Shown: in pieces, positions 17,571-27,784 of the stretch
Position numbering within the stretch: the stretch's first letter is position 1
Layout: each line of letters opens with the position of its first letter
NCBI GenBank assembly: GCA_017509755.1
Contig: JAFWOY010000024.1
Span: 1-63,066, forward strand
Reading direction: 5' to 3'
Length of the DNA stretch: 63,066 nucleotides
Source: Bacteroidales bacterium
GTDB lineage: Bacteria; Bacteroidota; Bacteroidia; Bacteroidales; UBA932
The notes under the pieces: generated by a model
What the model was told of the DNA's origin: nothing
The model's database searches: none
The model's input: only the letters and a program-made list of their open reading frames with translations
Position numbers and translations under genes: made by a program

Positions 17571-19624
17571 AGAAACGGAATCTCATCACTTGCGCGTTGC
17601 CCTATGCCAACGGCCCTGTACACATCGGTCACCTGGCCGGCGTCTATGTCCCTGCCGACATCTATGTCCGCTACCTGCGAATGCGCGGACGCGAGACGCT
17701 CTTCGTGTGTGGCTCCGACGAGCACGGCGTGCCCATCACGATGGCTGCCCGCAAGGAGGGATGCTCCCCGCAGGATATCGTCGATAAATACCACGCGATG
17801 ATCAAGCAGTCGTTTGCCGATTTCGGCATGACGTTCGACATCTATTCGCGTACCTCCTCGGCTACGCATCACCGCTATGCCGCGGAATTCTTCCGCAAGC
17901 TCTATGAGGAGGGCAAATTCATTGAAAAGGAATCGGAACAGTTCTACGATCCGGAGGCCAAGATCTTCCTGGCTGACCGCTATATCGTGGGGACTTGCCC
18001 GAAATGCGGCGCTGAAGGCGCTTATGGCGACCAATGCGAGAAATGCGGCAGCACGCTGAGCCCCGATGAGCTTATCAATCCGCACTCCAAGGTGAGCGGC
18101 GCCGAGCCCGTCAAGAAGCTGACCAAGCACTGGTATCTGCCGCTGAATGAATACGAACCCTGGTTGCGCGAATGGATCCTCGAAGGCCACAAGGAGTGGA
18201 AGAGCAATGTCTATGGGCAGTGCAAGAGCTGGCTTGACGGTGGCCTGCAGCCCCGTGCCGTGAGCCGCGACCTCGACTGGGGTGTGCCTGTGCCGGTGGA
18301 AGGCGCTGAGGGCAAGGTGCTTTATGTATGGTTCGATGCTCCGATCGGATATATCTCCAATACCATCGAGTTGCTGCCTGACAGCTGGGAGAAGTGGTGG
18401 AAGAGCGAAGACACGCGGATGATCCATTTCATCGGCAAGGACAACATCGTGTTCCACTGCATCGTGTTCCCGTCGATGCTCAAGGCCTACGGTGACGGGT
18501 TCATCCTGCCGGAAAATGTGCCGGCCAATGAGTTCCTGAACCTGGAGGGCGACAAGATCTCGACCTCTCGCAACTGGGCAGTCTGGCTCCACGAATACCT
18601 GCAGGATTTCCCGGGCAAACAGGATACGCTCCGTTACGTACTGACCGCCAATGCGCCTGAGACCAAGGACAACGACTTCACCTGGAAGGACTTCCAGACC
18701 CGTCACAACAGCGAGCTGCTGGCTGTTTTCGGGAATTTCGTGAACCGGGCCGTGGTGCTGACGCACAAGTATTTCGGGGGCTGTGTACCGGCGCCGGGCG
18801 AGCTGCAGGACATTGACAAGGAAGCGCTTGCACAGATTCCGGTCCTGAAGCAGTCCATTGAGGACAATCTCGAGACCTTCAAGTTCCGCGAGGCACTCCG
18901 CGAAGCGATGAACCTGGCCCGTGTGGGCAACAAGTACATTTCCGATACCGAACCCTGGGCTGTGGCCAAGACGGATATGGAGCGTACGGCGACCATTCTA
19001 TATACGTCCATCCAGCTCTGCGCCTCGCTTTCCGTGGCGTTCGCGCCGTTCCTCCCGTTCTCCGTGGAGAAACTGAACCGGATCCTGAATGTCCAGCCGC
19101 TGGGTTGGGATGACTTCGGTCGCAGCGACCTGCTGCCCGTGGGGCATAAACTGAATCAGGCGGAGCTGCTCTTCTCGAAGATCGAGGATGCGGAGATCGA
19201 GAAACAGGTGAAACGCCTCGCTGACATCAAGGCGGCGCGCGAAGCTGCCGAGAAGGCAGCTGCGGCCGCTGCTGCGCCCAAGGTCGAGCCGGCCAAGGAA
19301 GCCTGCACCTTCGATGAATTCGTCAAGATGGATATCCGCACGGCGACCGTTCTGGCGGCCGAACGGGTTCCCAAGACCGACAAACTGCTGAAACTCACGA
19401 TTGACACCGGCCTGGACCAGCGCACCATCGTGAGCGGCATCGCGCAGTACTACACGCCGGAAGAAATGGTCGGCAAGCAGATCTGCATTTTGGCCAACCT
19501 CCAGCCCCGGGTTATCCGCGGCATCGAGAGCAAAGGCATGATCCTCATGGCCAAGCAACTTGACGGGACCATGCGCATCGTCACACCAGAACAGCGCCTG
19601 GCCAACGGTTCCACCGTCGGCTAG
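17567..19624 (+). CDS. metG: Methionyl-tRNA synthetase MetG
   Basis: The start is ATG at 17567, overlapping the dnaG stop. The 685-residue enzyme charges tRNA-Met. It shows the HIGH motif (VHIGHLAG), the zinc-binding CPKCG ... CEKCG knuckle (~140-160), the KMSKS-type loop as KISTSRNW, an anticodon-binding helical domain and a C-terminal tRNA-binding (EMAPII-like) domain (~570-685) after an Ala/Glu-rich linker. All are standard for the long form of MetG. Confidence 0.98.
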   Translation: MKKRNLITCALPYANGPVHIGHLAGVYVPADIYVRYLRMRGRETLFVCGSDEHGVPITMAARKEGCSPQDIVDKYHAMIKQSFADFGMTFDIYSRTSSATHHRYAAEFFRKLYEEGKFIEKESEQFYDPEAKIFLADRYIVGTCPKCGAEGAYGDQCEKCGSTLSPDELINPHSKVSGAEPVKKLTKHWYLPLNEYEPWLREWILEGHKEWKSNVYGQCKSWLDGGLQPRAVSRDLDWGVPVPVEGAEGKVLYVWFDAPIGYISNTIELLPDSWEKWWKSEDTRMIHFIGKDNIVFHCIVFPSMLKAYGDGFILPENVPANEFLNLEGDKISTSRNWAVWLHEYLQDFPGKQDTLRYVLTANAPETKDNDFTWKDFQTRHNSELLAVFGNFVNRAVVLTHKYFGGCVPAPGELQDIDKEALAQIPVLKQSIEDNLETFKFREALREAMNLARVGNKYISDTEPWAVAKTDMERTATILYTSIQLCASLSVAFAPFLPFSVEKLNRILNVQPLGWDDFGRSDLLPVGHKLNQAELLFSKIEDAEIEKQVKRLADIKAAREAAEKAAAAAAAPKVEPAKEACTFDEFVKMDIRTATVLAAERVPKTDKLLKLTIDTGLDQRTIVSGIAQYYTPEEMVGKQICILANLQPRVIRGIESKGMILMAKQLDGTMRIVTPEQRLANGSTVG

Positions 19625-19646
19625 GCGCCGTCATTCCTAGCGATTC

Positions 19647-20540
19647 TTATTGCTGGCCGTACAGGAGACGGGCCGCCTCGGGTGCCATCTTGGCATCCGA
19701 GTGGCCGGCTCCCGCTGCGTAGGCCTTTTTCCAGTTGAACGTCATTTGACGCCGGGCCGCATCGGCTTGACAGAAAGCGAAGAACGTATTGCCGCGCTCG
19801 AGACGCGTCAGTCCCTGTGCATCCGCTTCCGGCGTCTGCCGGAGCGAACTGCTGCGCAGCGTATCGGCATCGCCCAACAGGACGATCATCTGCTTTCCAT
19901 AGAACGTACGGATATCCGTCCCGGCTTTTGTGGCGCCATCCCCGATTCCGTAAGGGTAGCCGATTGTGTCGGTAGGGAAGGTATACCAGCCGGCATTGGC
20001 CGCTACAGCCCGGTCCACAAGCGGCGAATCCCCGAACAGCAGATAGCGGTGGACGAATTGGCTGCCGGCCGAGTGCCCGTAGATATTATACTTCTTCGCC
20101 GACGACAGGCTATGGGCCTGGAAATAGCGGAAGACTTCGTCAATGATGGGATAGGTCATCGCCTCTTTGGGAAGGAAGGCACCTGTCTCATCCACCACGT
20201 TTCCCTGCTGATAGGCAATTTCAGGGAATTCTTCCTCACTGAACTGCGGTGCCAGCAGGATGAATCCATACTGGTCGGCAAGAGGCACCCAATGGTCGCG
20301 GTACCCGTCACCGTTCCGGCTCATTCCGTGCATTACGATCTGGACCGGCATCGTGCGGACATTTCCGGCCGGGATGTGGTAAAAGACCTTTACCGTCTTG
20401 CCCGCGTACAGGCCCTGACAGGCATAAGGGACCATCCCTGTGCCTTCGGTGAAAAGCAACTCCTTGCCGGAGCAGGAAAGCAGCGCCATGGTGGTCAATG
20501 CCAGCAGCAGCGTGCGCAGGAGCAACTGTTTACGATTCAT
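19647..20540 (-). CDS. Alpha/beta-hydrolase lipoprotein
   Basis: I start at the ATG at 20540, which gives a lipoprotein signal (MNRKQLLLRT ... MALLSC). It overlaps the end of the isoaspartyl dipeptidase gene by 11 bases. The ~297-residue protein has the alpha/beta-hydrolase features: oxyanion strand VQIVMHGMSRNG, nucleophile elbow YGHSAGS, and late His in GAGHSD. This pattern is closest to feruloyl-esterase/PHB-depolymerase-like enzymes. It is the last gene of the peptide locus, so it may act on an ester- or amide-linked peptide, but that is inference. Confidence 0.82.
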   Translation of the reverse strand: MNRKQLLLRTLLLALTTMALLSCSGKELLFTEGTGMVPYACQGLYAGKTVKVFYHIPAGNVRTMPVQIVMHGMSRNGDGYRDHWVPLADQYGFILLAPQFSEEEFPEIAYQQGNVVDETGAFLPKEAMTYPIIDEVFRYFQAHSLSSAKKYNIYGHSAGSQFVHRYLLFGDSPLVDRAVAANAGWYTFPTDTIGYPYGIGDGATKAGTDIRTFYGKQMIVLLGDADTLRSSSLRQTPEADAQGLTRLERGNTFFAFCQADAARRQMTFNWKKAYAAGAGHSDAKMAPEAARLLYGQQ

Positions 20541-21639
20541 AGACCTTTTTGCCTCTGGCATATACGGAGTGGATGGAAAGGTTGTCGTCCAGCGCGACGA
20601 AGTCGGCGTCGCATCCGACAGCGATCCGTCCTTTGGTTTTCAATGAAAGATTGCGGGCTGGATTGCAGGTCAGCAGCGTCAAAGCTGATTCCAGCGGCAG
20701 GATGCCGTCCGTGACCAAGGCTACCATTTCCTTGAAATTGCACGTCAGCGGTGCCGGCGTGTAGGTCACGGTGCCGGTAACGGGATCTTCCCGCCGCACG
20801 CCCCCGTGGCCGTCGCTCGAGAATGTCATCTTGGCCAGGGGGACGCCGGCTTCCAGCGCCATCCCGACGGCTTTGTGGGCTTCGGTAAAACGCGTGCCGC
20901 CTGCCGAGAGGTCGATCATGCCGCCCTTCTTGGCGAATTCCACGCAAGTGTCGAACAGGTCCCGGGTCCGGATGCAGTGCGTCGGCGAGAGATAGGAAAT
21001 CAGTGAAGGGTACTGGTCCACAATGTTGTGTAGTACATCGATCCGGGTTTTAAGGTTGCCCAGGTGGATGTGCAGGATACCGTGCTTGCCCGACGTGAAG
21101 CCACCCAGGCGCACTTGGTTGATCAGGCGCAGGATTTCCAGTTCCGTGGGGAATGAGGACCGGTCGTCGCTCAAAGCCAACTTGCAGCCGATGACCTTGT
21201 CGATGTAGATCAGGTCTTCGGCAACCGAGCCCATGAGTGTCTTTTCGGGCAGGCCGTAATAGCTGGTCAGCATATAGGCGGACAGGCCTTGTTCGTCCAG
21301 GGCCTTGACCTTCGCATAGAGGGTCGGCAGGTCTTTGACGAAGCCGTCGGTGCCCAGCAGCCCGACCACGGTCGTCGTGCCAGTCGCCGCCAGTTCGTCT
21401 TTCGTCACTTCCGGGATGAGCGAAGCGAAGCCGAACTGGCCGCCGCCGCCGGTTACGTGCACGTGCTGGTCGATGAAGCCGGGGCAGAGATAACGGCCTT
21501 CCAGGTCGAATTCTTCGACCGGGAGCCCTGTCACGGATAAGTTGTCGCCGATGGCCAGGATTTTACCGTTAGCCGTCAGCACCTGCGTCTCCGGCAACTG
21601 TTCAGGCGCATAAATCTTGCAATGCTTGAATAATTCCAT
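20530..21639 (-). CDS. iadA: Isoaspartyl (beta-aspartyl) dipeptidase
   Basis: The 369-residue protein is a binuclear-zinc amidohydrolase that cleaves beta-aspartyl dipeptides. All ligands expected from E. coli IadA are visible: HVH (59, 61), the Lys to be carboxylated (153, in GCKLALSDDRSS), His 190 or 192 (GILHIHLGN), His 221 (SPTHCIRT) and Asp 276 (FSSDGHGG). There is no signal peptide, so it works in the cytoplasm. It starts at 21639, 2 bases after the DcuC stop. Products would be aspartate plus a free amino acid. Confidence 0.94.
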   Translation of the reverse strand: MELFKHCKIYAPEQLPETQVLTANGKILAIGDNLSVTGLPVEEFDLEGRYLCPGFIDQHVHVTGGGGQFGFASLIPEVTKDELAATGTTTVVGLLGTDGFVKDLPTLYAKVKALDEQGLSAYMLTSYYGLPEKTLMGSVAEDLIYIDKVIGCKLALSDDRSSFPTELEILRLINQVRLGGFTSGKHGILHIHLGNLKTRIDVLHNIVDQYPSLISYLSPTHCIRTRDLFDTCVEFAKKGGMIDLSAGGTRFTEAHKAVGMALEAGVPLAKMTFSSDGHGGVRREDPVTGTVTYTPAPLTCNFKEMVALVTDGILPLESALTLLTCNPARNLSLKTKGRIAVGCDADFVALDDNLSIHSVYARGKKVYES

Positions 21640-21641
21640 CG

Positions 21642-23015
21642 TTAGATAAAGAAATGAATGAGGGTCAGGCAGATGACGCCGATGATCAGCGGCACCATGT
21701 TGCGCTTGGCCAGTTCCAGCGGCGAGGCGCCTGCCACACCGCAGATAGCCACGATCACGCCGGCAATCGGCGAAGTGGCCCGGCCCATGCTGGCGGCCAG
21801 CTGCATCGGGAGGATCATCTGGACAGCCGGCATGCCGATCCGGGCTGCGATGTCCGGAATCAGCGGGCCGAACGAGAAGAACGCCGCGTTGCCGCTGCCC
21901 ATGAGCATGGCCGCAAAGAAGACGACCGCCGTGATGACAATCGAAATCATGATACCGCCAAAGCCGATGCTGGTCGTTCCGGACACCAGGTTTTCGATAA
22001 AGCCCAGGCTGATCAGGCCGCCCGAGAAGATCTCGGCCGCTACGATCAGCGTGATGACCGAAGCGAACACGTTGCCCATTCCCTGCCAGAACGTCGTGAA
22101 GAGCGGGAAGACCTTCTTGACGCTCCGCTGGTGCACGGCCACGAAGATCATTGCGATGAAGAAGGAAATGAGCATCGCTACGGTCGTCGAAAGCTCGACA
22201 TGGAACATGCCCAGGTATTCTGAGAAGACGACCAGGATCAGGATCGGGACCAACGGGAGAATGGCGAAGATGCCCGGGACCTCGGGGCGGTTTGCCTCGT
22301 CCACTTTCTCCGTGCTGTAAATCTGCTTTCCTGCCGCCAGGTCGCGTTTGTCGCACCAGCGGTTGTACAGGAAAAAGACCAGCATCAGGATGAGGGTGGT
22401 CGGGATCACGTTGGGCATCTGGAATTTCAGGAAATACTCCACCGGGCTGAGATCCACCAGCGACGAGGCGGCCGCCGTGTTGGCGGAACCAGGCCCCTGG
22501 TCGAAGAGCGTCGCGGCGGAGATCACGGTGAGGGCCGTCATCTTGCTGACTCCCAGATTGATAAGAATTGGATAGAGCGTAGCCACGAGCAGCAGGCCCA
22601 CTCCCGCTGCAGAGGGCGTGGTGATGAAAAGCAACTGCCCGATGGGAATGGCCAGGGCTGCGGCCAGGTACGGGCATTTCTTGAGGAACCCCAGCGGCTT
22701 GATGGCCAGGTAAACCAGCATATTGGTCGCCTGGATCTTGTTCATGAAAGCCACATAGCCACCGATGACCATGATCATCAGGCCGGCCCGGGCAAAATTG
22801 GAAACGAATTTCTCCTCGGCGAAACGGAACACGTCGAACAGGCCGGACCCGGTGGTCTTGGCCACGTCAGGGGCTTGCAGCCCGATGACGGCGGCCAAGG
22901 CCACCATGAACAGTCCGGAGAGCAGCAGGACGCCTTGCGGATTGTACTTCTTGTAGAGCAGGACCGCCGTGAGGGCGATCACGGCCACACAAATCAGGAA
23001 AGACAGAAGTCCCAT
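21642..23015 (-). CDS. DcuC-family C4-dicarboxylate/peptide-type transporter
   Basis: The 457-residue inner-membrane protein has about 12 helices and matches the DcuC/YfcC-like ion-transporter superfamily: motifs include IPIGQLLFITTPSAAGVGLLLVATLYPI, TLFDQGPGSANTAA and MGRATSPIAGVIVAI. DcuC proteins exchange or export succinate, fumarate or aspartate in anaerobes, but this superfamily also moves peptides and amino acids. It sits between SusD and IadA, so it may bring aspartyl peptides in or remove C4 acids. Confidence 0.88.
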   Translation of the reverse strand: MGLLSFLICVAVIALTAVLLYKKYNPQGVLLLSGLFMVALAAVIGLQAPDVAKTTGSGLFDVFRFAEEKFVSNFARAGLMIMVIGGYVAFMNKIQATNMLVYLAIKPLGFLKKCPYLAAALAIPIGQLLFITTPSAAGVGLLLVATLYPILINLGVSKMTALTVISAATLFDQGPGSANTAAASSLVDLSPVEYFLKFQMPNVIPTTLILMLVFFLYNRWCDKRDLAAGKQIYSTEKVDEANRPEVPGIFAILPLVPILILVVFSEYLGMFHVELSTTVAMLISFFIAMIFVAVHQRSVKKVFPLFTTFWQGMGNVFASVITLIVAAEIFSGGLISLGFIENLVSGTTSIGFGGIMISIVITAVVFFAAMLMGSGNAAFFSFGPLIPDIAARIGMPAVQMILPMQLAASMGRATSPIAGVIVAICGVAGASPLELAKRNMVPLIIGVICLTLIHFFI

Positions 23016-23033
23016 AGCGTCAGGCTGTGCGGA

Positions 23034-24818
23034 TTAATAACCCGGGTTCTGCTGGATCGTTCGTCCTGTGTTGGAATTGATGAACTCCTGCGGGATCGGG
23101 AAGAGGACGGGCGTCACGTCGTCGTGCATGCCGCGCACTTCGCGACCGGAGACCTCGTTGTGGGCGCGAACCCGGCTCTTGAAGATATTGCTGGCAAGAC
23201 GCTCGTCGCCACCGTTCTCCTGGCTCAGGCGGATCAGCGTCTCGCGGCGCTGTTCCTCCGTGATCAGCTCGCGGCTGCGTTCGTCGAGAATGAAGTCGAT
23301 GGAAGCCACGCTGGCCGGAATCTCCGAGCAGTTGGCGCGACGGCGCACCTTGTTGATCCATTCGGCGGCACCGGCGGCGTCATTCGTCTTGAGAAGGGCC
23401 TCGGCGTACAACAGGTAGGTCTCTGCCAGGCGCAGATAGACCAGGTTGTTGAACTGGTTGTCGGCATTGGATTTCTCGAAGACCGGGTTCACATACTGCC
23501 ACTTGCGGGTGGACGGCAGGTGATACTGCTTGATGGTCGGGTCGTTGTCGTTGCTCATGGCCGCGTTGGTCTTGAGGTTGATGAAGTTCGGAATCTCATA
23601 TTCTTCTCCGTCGTCATTCAGGAAGTAGAGATGCCAGACCAGGGAGTTCTCATCGTAGCGGACATCGTTGTCCTGCTGGTTGTCATACGTATAGAGCTTG
23701 AAGGCTCCCAGCGAGATGGCGCAGCGGCCGGCACCCTTGCCACCATTGAGAGACCAGAACAGGATCGGGGTCTGTCCGGGATAGAGGGCGCAGGTAAGTT
23801 TGGAGATGGCCGAATCGTTGGAGTAGTAGTTTACCCACATATTGCGCATGAACATCACGGTTGAGTTGCCGTAACTCGTGTTTTCCTCTTCCGTATTGAG
23901 GAAAGCCCAGAGCACCTCATTGTTGCCTTCGCTGTAGAGCGGGGAGCGGAACACGTCGATGAAGGCACTGCCCGGATTGCTGGCATTCTTGCCGAAGCGG
24001 CTGGTCATCAGACGGTAGTCGCTTCCTTCCACAAGCGGCTGCAGGACCGCTTTGGCCTCGGCCGGCTTGCCCATCGCCAGATAGAGTTCGCCCAGATAAT
24101 GGCGGGCGACGGCCTGGTTCGGACGGGTGTTGTTGCCCTTGTAGCGCATCGGAAGGTTTTCGATGGCGTATTTGAGGTCGGCTTCCATCAGCTGGCGGAT
24201 TTCTTCCACGGAGTTGCGCTCCCAGTCCACCCGGTAGTTCGCGCCCGTAATCTCTTCCGTGCTCAAGGGAACGGCGCCGAAGGAATAAGTCAAGTGGCGG
24301 TATGCCCAGGCACGGTAGAGCCGGGCCTCAGCGACGATCTGCGCCTTGCGCTGCTGGTCGGCAGCGGCGGAACCACCGTCCCAGTCCACATCTTCATTCT
24401 CGGCGCGGCCGATGACCATATTGGCCGTGTTGACCACTTTGTAGAGCCACTCGAAGATCGAGAGGAAGCAGTTCGCATCGGTCATGCCGGTGATGTTCTT
24501 CGGGAAACTGAAGAAGCGGAATTCCGTGTGGCGGTTGTTGCCCCAGGCATTGTCGGTACCGCAGGACCACATGGTCGATTTGGCGAAAGGCAGGGAGCCG
24601 AAGTTGGTACTGCCATAGTTGATGTCCATGCGGCCGTATTCGTCGCGGACCATGCTCAGGAGTGCGTAGTTCATGCTCTCGAAGCCGCTGTAGTTGGTCA
24701 GCAGGTTGTCGGCATAGATGTCCGTGACCGGTTTTTCGACCAGGAAGTCTTTCGCACAGGAAGACAGGACCGAAAGGGTCAGCAGGGAAACGAGGATATA
24801 GAGTATGTTCTTTTTCAT
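23034..24818 (-). CDS. SusD/RagB-family nutrient-binding outer-membrane lipoprotein
   Basis: The 594-residue protein has a lipoprotein signal (LTLSVLSSC, Cys 21) and the TPR-like helical core and C-terminal region of SusD/RagB proteins (ARLYRAWAYRHLTYSFGAVPL, VARHYLGELYLAMGKPAEAKA, NLVYLRLAETYLLYAEALLK). It is the surface lid of the SusC channel encoded just upstream in the operon (18-base gap). In Porphyromonas the RagAB pair takes up oligopeptides, which fits the peptidase genes around it. Confidence 0.96.
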   Translation of the reverse strand: MKKNILYILVSLLTLSVLSSCAKDFLVEKPVTDIYADNLLTNYSGFESMNYALLSMVRDEYGRMDINYGSTNFGSLPFAKSTMWSCGTDNAWGNNRHTEFRFFSFPKNITGMTDANCFLSIFEWLYKVVNTANMVIGRAENEDVDWDGGSAAADQQRKAQIVAEARLYRAWAYRHLTYSFGAVPLSTEEITGANYRVDWERNSVEEIRQLMEADLKYAIENLPMRYKGNNTRPNQAVARHYLGELYLAMGKPAEAKAVLQPLVEGSDYRLMTSRFGKNASNPGSAFIDVFRSPLYSEGNNEVLWAFLNTEEENTSYGNSTVMFMRNMWVNYYSNDSAISKLTCALYPGQTPILFWSLNGGKGAGRCAISLGAFKLYTYDNQQDNDVRYDENSLVWHLYFLNDDGEEYEIPNFINLKTNAAMSNDNDPTIKQYHLPSTRKWQYVNPVFEKSNADNQFNNLVYLRLAETYLLYAEALLKTNDAAGAAEWINKVRRRANCSEIPASVASIDFILDERSRELITEEQRRETLIRLSQENGGDERLASNIFKSRVRAHNEVSGREVRGMHDDVTPVLFPIPQEFINSNTGRTIQQNPGY

Positions 24819-24836
24819 GAGATTGTCCTCCTTAGA

Positions 24837-27767
24837 TTAAAAGTCCAGTTTTACACCGAAGAGTACCTCGAAGGTCTGCGGAATGGAACGCTGGGCGTTC
24901 GCCGACGTGACGAACTCCGGATCAAGGCCGGTCCAGGTTGTCCAGGTATAAGGATTCTTGACGTTGCAATAGACTTCCGCCCGGCTCAGGCCGATGACAT
25001 TGACCCACTTCTTGGGGAAGCGGTAAGCCAGGTTGACGTCTTTCACGCGGATGTAGTCGGTCCGTTCGTAGAAACCGACGCGCTTGGTGTTCTCCGAGCC
25101 GTCACCCACGTTTTTCGGATAGGTGTTGATCGGATTGCTCTCGGTCCAGAATTCCTTGGTGAGCTGGTTCTGGCGATATGAGAGCGTGTGGACGCCCCGC
25201 AGGTAGTTCTGATAGGTGGCACCGAACTGGCCGTTCAGGAAGAACGAGAAAGTGAAGTTCTTGTAGGAGAACGAGTTGTTCATGCCCAGCATGACCAGTG
25301 GAATGCGGCTGCCGATGATCGAGAGGTCTTGGGTGTCGATGGTCTGGTCACCGTTGAGGTCCTTGTACTTGACGAAGCCCGGCTGGGAAAGCGGCGTGGT
25401 ATAGGATACCGTCTCGCCCACCTGGTGGATGCCGTCGAAGGTATAGTCGTAGTTGACATTCACCGGATAACCGATGAACCACTCGGAAGCCACGTCATCG
25501 ATCGGCTTGCCCGCCTCGTCATAGAGGCCGACGTCCACGATCTCGTTGTGGTAGTGCACGATATTGAAGTTCGTGGACCAGGTGAAGTCCTTCGTGGACA
25601 CGTTGACCGAGGAAATCTGGAACTCCACACCGTGGCCTTTGGTCCGGCCGATGTTCTGGAGCAGCGAGTTGGTACCGTTGATCGACGGGATGGTCCGCTC
25701 GAGCAGCAGGTCGGTGGTCCGCGTCGTATAGATGTCGAAGGTACCTTTGATCCGGTCTTTCAGGATGCCGAAATCGAGACCGGCATTGTAGGACGTCGTG
25801 GTTTCCCAGCCCAGGATCGGCGAAGCCAGCTGGTTGGGGTAGAAGCCGTAGATTGGATTGTAGTCGTCGGTCAGATAGTTCTTGCCGTTGAGGACCGGGA
25901 GGGTGGAATAGGCGCTGATGGCCTCGTTGCCGTTCTTACCCCAGGACAGGCGGAATTTCAGGTTGTTGAACGTTTTGCCGAACCCCGTGTCTTTCATGAA
26001 CGGTTCGCGGGCGATGTTCCAACCCAGTGCGACGGAGGGGAAGATACCGTACTTACGGTCGGCACCGAAAGCGGAATAGCCGTCCCGGCGGGCCGTCACG
26101 GTGAGGAGGTAGCGGGAATCGTAGCTGTAATTGACACGCAGCATCTGGGAGATGTGTGTCGTGGTCGTGCTGTTGGCCGAAGCCGAGAGGGCGGTGGCTT
26201 TGTTCGGCTGCCAGTAGGTCATCACATCGTTGGGGAAGCCCGAAGCGTTGATGGTGTTGGAAGTCGAGTTTGCAAACTGAGCCGAATAAAGGCCTGTCAG
26301 GAAGAGGGTGTGCTTGCCGAAATCGCGGGTGTAGGAGAGGATGTTTTCAATCAGCCAGTCCTTGCGGTAGTTGTTGTTGATCTGGAGCACACCGCTGTTC
26401 TTGTTGCCGTCCACTGTATCCAGGCCCTTGTAGTTCTGGTAAAGGCGGGTATTGAAGGTATAACCCGTGTTCAACCGGTAGGTCAGGCCTTTGATGGGGA
26501 AGGTCACGTCGATGTAGTTGTTGGTCGTGAAGTTCTGGCCGACGTTGTTGGTTCTCTCGTTGAGTGCGCTCAGCGGGTTGTTCGCGTAGTTGTTGTCTTC
26601 CCAGGTGAGCAGGCGGATCGAGCCGTCCTCATTGTAGGGGACGCCCAGCGGGTTCATCAGGTAGGCGTTGCTGAAGTTGACATAGCTGCCGCTGCGGTCG
26701 AAATAGCCATAGCGGGTGCTGGTGCCGAACTTCACCCATTTGCCGAGGTCCTGGTCGAGGTTGATGTTGAAGGAATAGCGCTGGAACTTGTTGCCGATGG
26801 CGATACCTTTGTTGTCAGTCAGGTTGGCGGAGATGTAATAGCGGGTTGTCTGGCCGGAGCCGCGGACGGAGAGGTTGTGCTGCATCTTGTGTCCCTTCTG
26901 CAGCGCGAGGTCGAGCCAGTCGGTGCCGCCGCCAGCTGCGTGGACTGCTTCTTCCGTGGCCGTTGTGGACCAGCCGGCTTCTTTCTTGTGCTGGTAGAAA
27001 GTCTCGGGATCCATCATCTTGGGGATCTTGATGGCCTTGTTGAACGACCAGTAGCCGTTGTAGGAAACGACGGTCTTGTCGCCTGACTTGCCTTTCTTGG
27101 TCTGGATCAGGATGACGCCGTTGGCGCCGCGGGCACCGTAGATGGCGGCCGAAGAGGCATCCTTGAGGACCTCGATCGACTCCACATCGTTGGTGTTGAT
27201 TTCAGACCAGTTGCCGTCGAACGGAATGCCGTCGAGGATGATCAGCGGTTTGTTGGAGGCCGAGATGGAGTTGTTGCCGCGGATGAAGGTCACGGAATTG
27301 GATCCTTCCGCATCCGATCCGGTCATTGAGATGTTGAGGCCGGCCACGGCGCCTTGCAGCGCCTGGATGAGGTTGGTGGAAGGTCTTTCTTCCAGTTCCT
27401 TGGAATTGAACGTGGCGACCGCACCGGTTACGTCGCTCTTCTTTTGCGAGCCGTAACCGACGACCACGATTTCATCCAGCAGATTGACGTCTTCCTGGAG
27501 GATGACGTGGATGGGCTGCATGTCCGCGACCGTGACTTCCTGCGTCAAGTAGCCGATAAAGGAGAACTGCAGGATGTCGCCGACCTTGGCAGGGAGGCTG
27601 AATGTACCGTCAACCTGGGTGTCGGTACCGACCGTGGTACCCTTGACAAGCACGCTGACGCCGAAGAACGGTTCGCCGGTGGACCCGTCAATGACCGTTC
27701 CTTTGACTTGCGCCATCGCCGGCAGTGCGGCCAGCGACAGGAGGAGTGCAATGAATAATCGCTTCAT
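24837..27767 (-). CDS. SusC/RagA-family TonB-dependent outer-membrane transporter
   Basis: The start is ATG at 27767 with a signal peptide (MKRLFIALLLSLAALPAMAQ). The 976-residue protein has an N-terminal carboxypeptidase-regulatory-like domain (VKGTVIDGSTGEPFFGVSV), a plug domain with the VVVGYG segment, and a 22-strand barrel ending in the typical KLDF terminus. It is an energised importer for oligomers bound by the SusD partner. Genes on both sides are spaced by 17-18 bases, so one transcript is likely. Confidence 0.97.
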   Translation of the reverse strand: MKRLFIALLLSLAALPAMAQVKGTVIDGSTGEPFFGVSVLVKGTTVGTDTQVDGTFSLPAKVGDILQFSFIGYLTQEVTVADMQPIHVILQEDVNLLDEIVVVGYGSQKKSDVTGAVATFNSKELEERPSTNLIQALQGAVAGLNISMTGSDAEGSNSVTFIRGNNSISASNKPLIILDGIPFDGNWSEINTNDVESIEVLKDASSAAIYGARGANGVILIQTKKGKSGDKTVVSYNGYWSFNKAIKIPKMMDPETFYQHKKEAGWSTTATEEAVHAAGGGTDWLDLALQKGHKMQHNLSVRGSGQTTRYYISANLTDNKGIAIGNKFQRYSFNINLDQDLGKWVKFGTSTRYGYFDRSGSYVNFSNAYLMNPLGVPYNEDGSIRLLTWEDNNYANNPLSALNERTNNVGQNFTTNNYIDVTFPIKGLTYRLNTGYTFNTRLYQNYKGLDTVDGNKNSGVLQINNNYRKDWLIENILSYTRDFGKHTLFLTGLYSAQFANSTSNTINASGFPNDVMTYWQPNKATALSASANSTTTTHISQMLRVNYSYDSRYLLTVTARRDGYSAFGADRKYGIFPSVALGWNIAREPFMKDTGFGKTFNNLKFRLSWGKNGNEAISAYSTLPVLNGKNYLTDDYNPIYGFYPNQLASPILGWETTTSYNAGLDFGILKDRIKGTFDIYTTRTTDLLLERTIPSINGTNSLLQNIGRTKGHGVEFQISSVNVSTKDFTWSTNFNIVHYHNEIVDVGLYDEAGKPIDDVASEWFIGYPVNVNYDYTFDGIHQVGETVSYTTPLSQPGFVKYKDLNGDQTIDTQDLSIIGSRIPLVMLGMNNSFSYKNFTFSFFLNGQFGATYQNYLRGVHTLSYRQNQLTKEFWTESNPINTYPKNVGDGSENTKRVGFYERTDYIRVKDVNLAYRFPKKWVNVIGLSRAEVYCNVKNPYTWTTWTGLDPEFVTSANAQRSIPQTFEVLFGVKLDF

Positions 27768-27784
27768 GGATTTGTATGAATTGG

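Noticed and set aside
19647..21639. Cyanophycin degradation locus
   Set aside because: An isoaspartyl dipeptidase is present, but no cyanophycinase-like serine peptidase; the alpha/beta-hydrolase has a GHSAG elbow and is a different fold.
25188..27086. Plus-strand frame of 632 codons opposite SusC
   Set aside because: Antisense shadow of a high-GC gene; the minus strand encodes a complete SusC protein.
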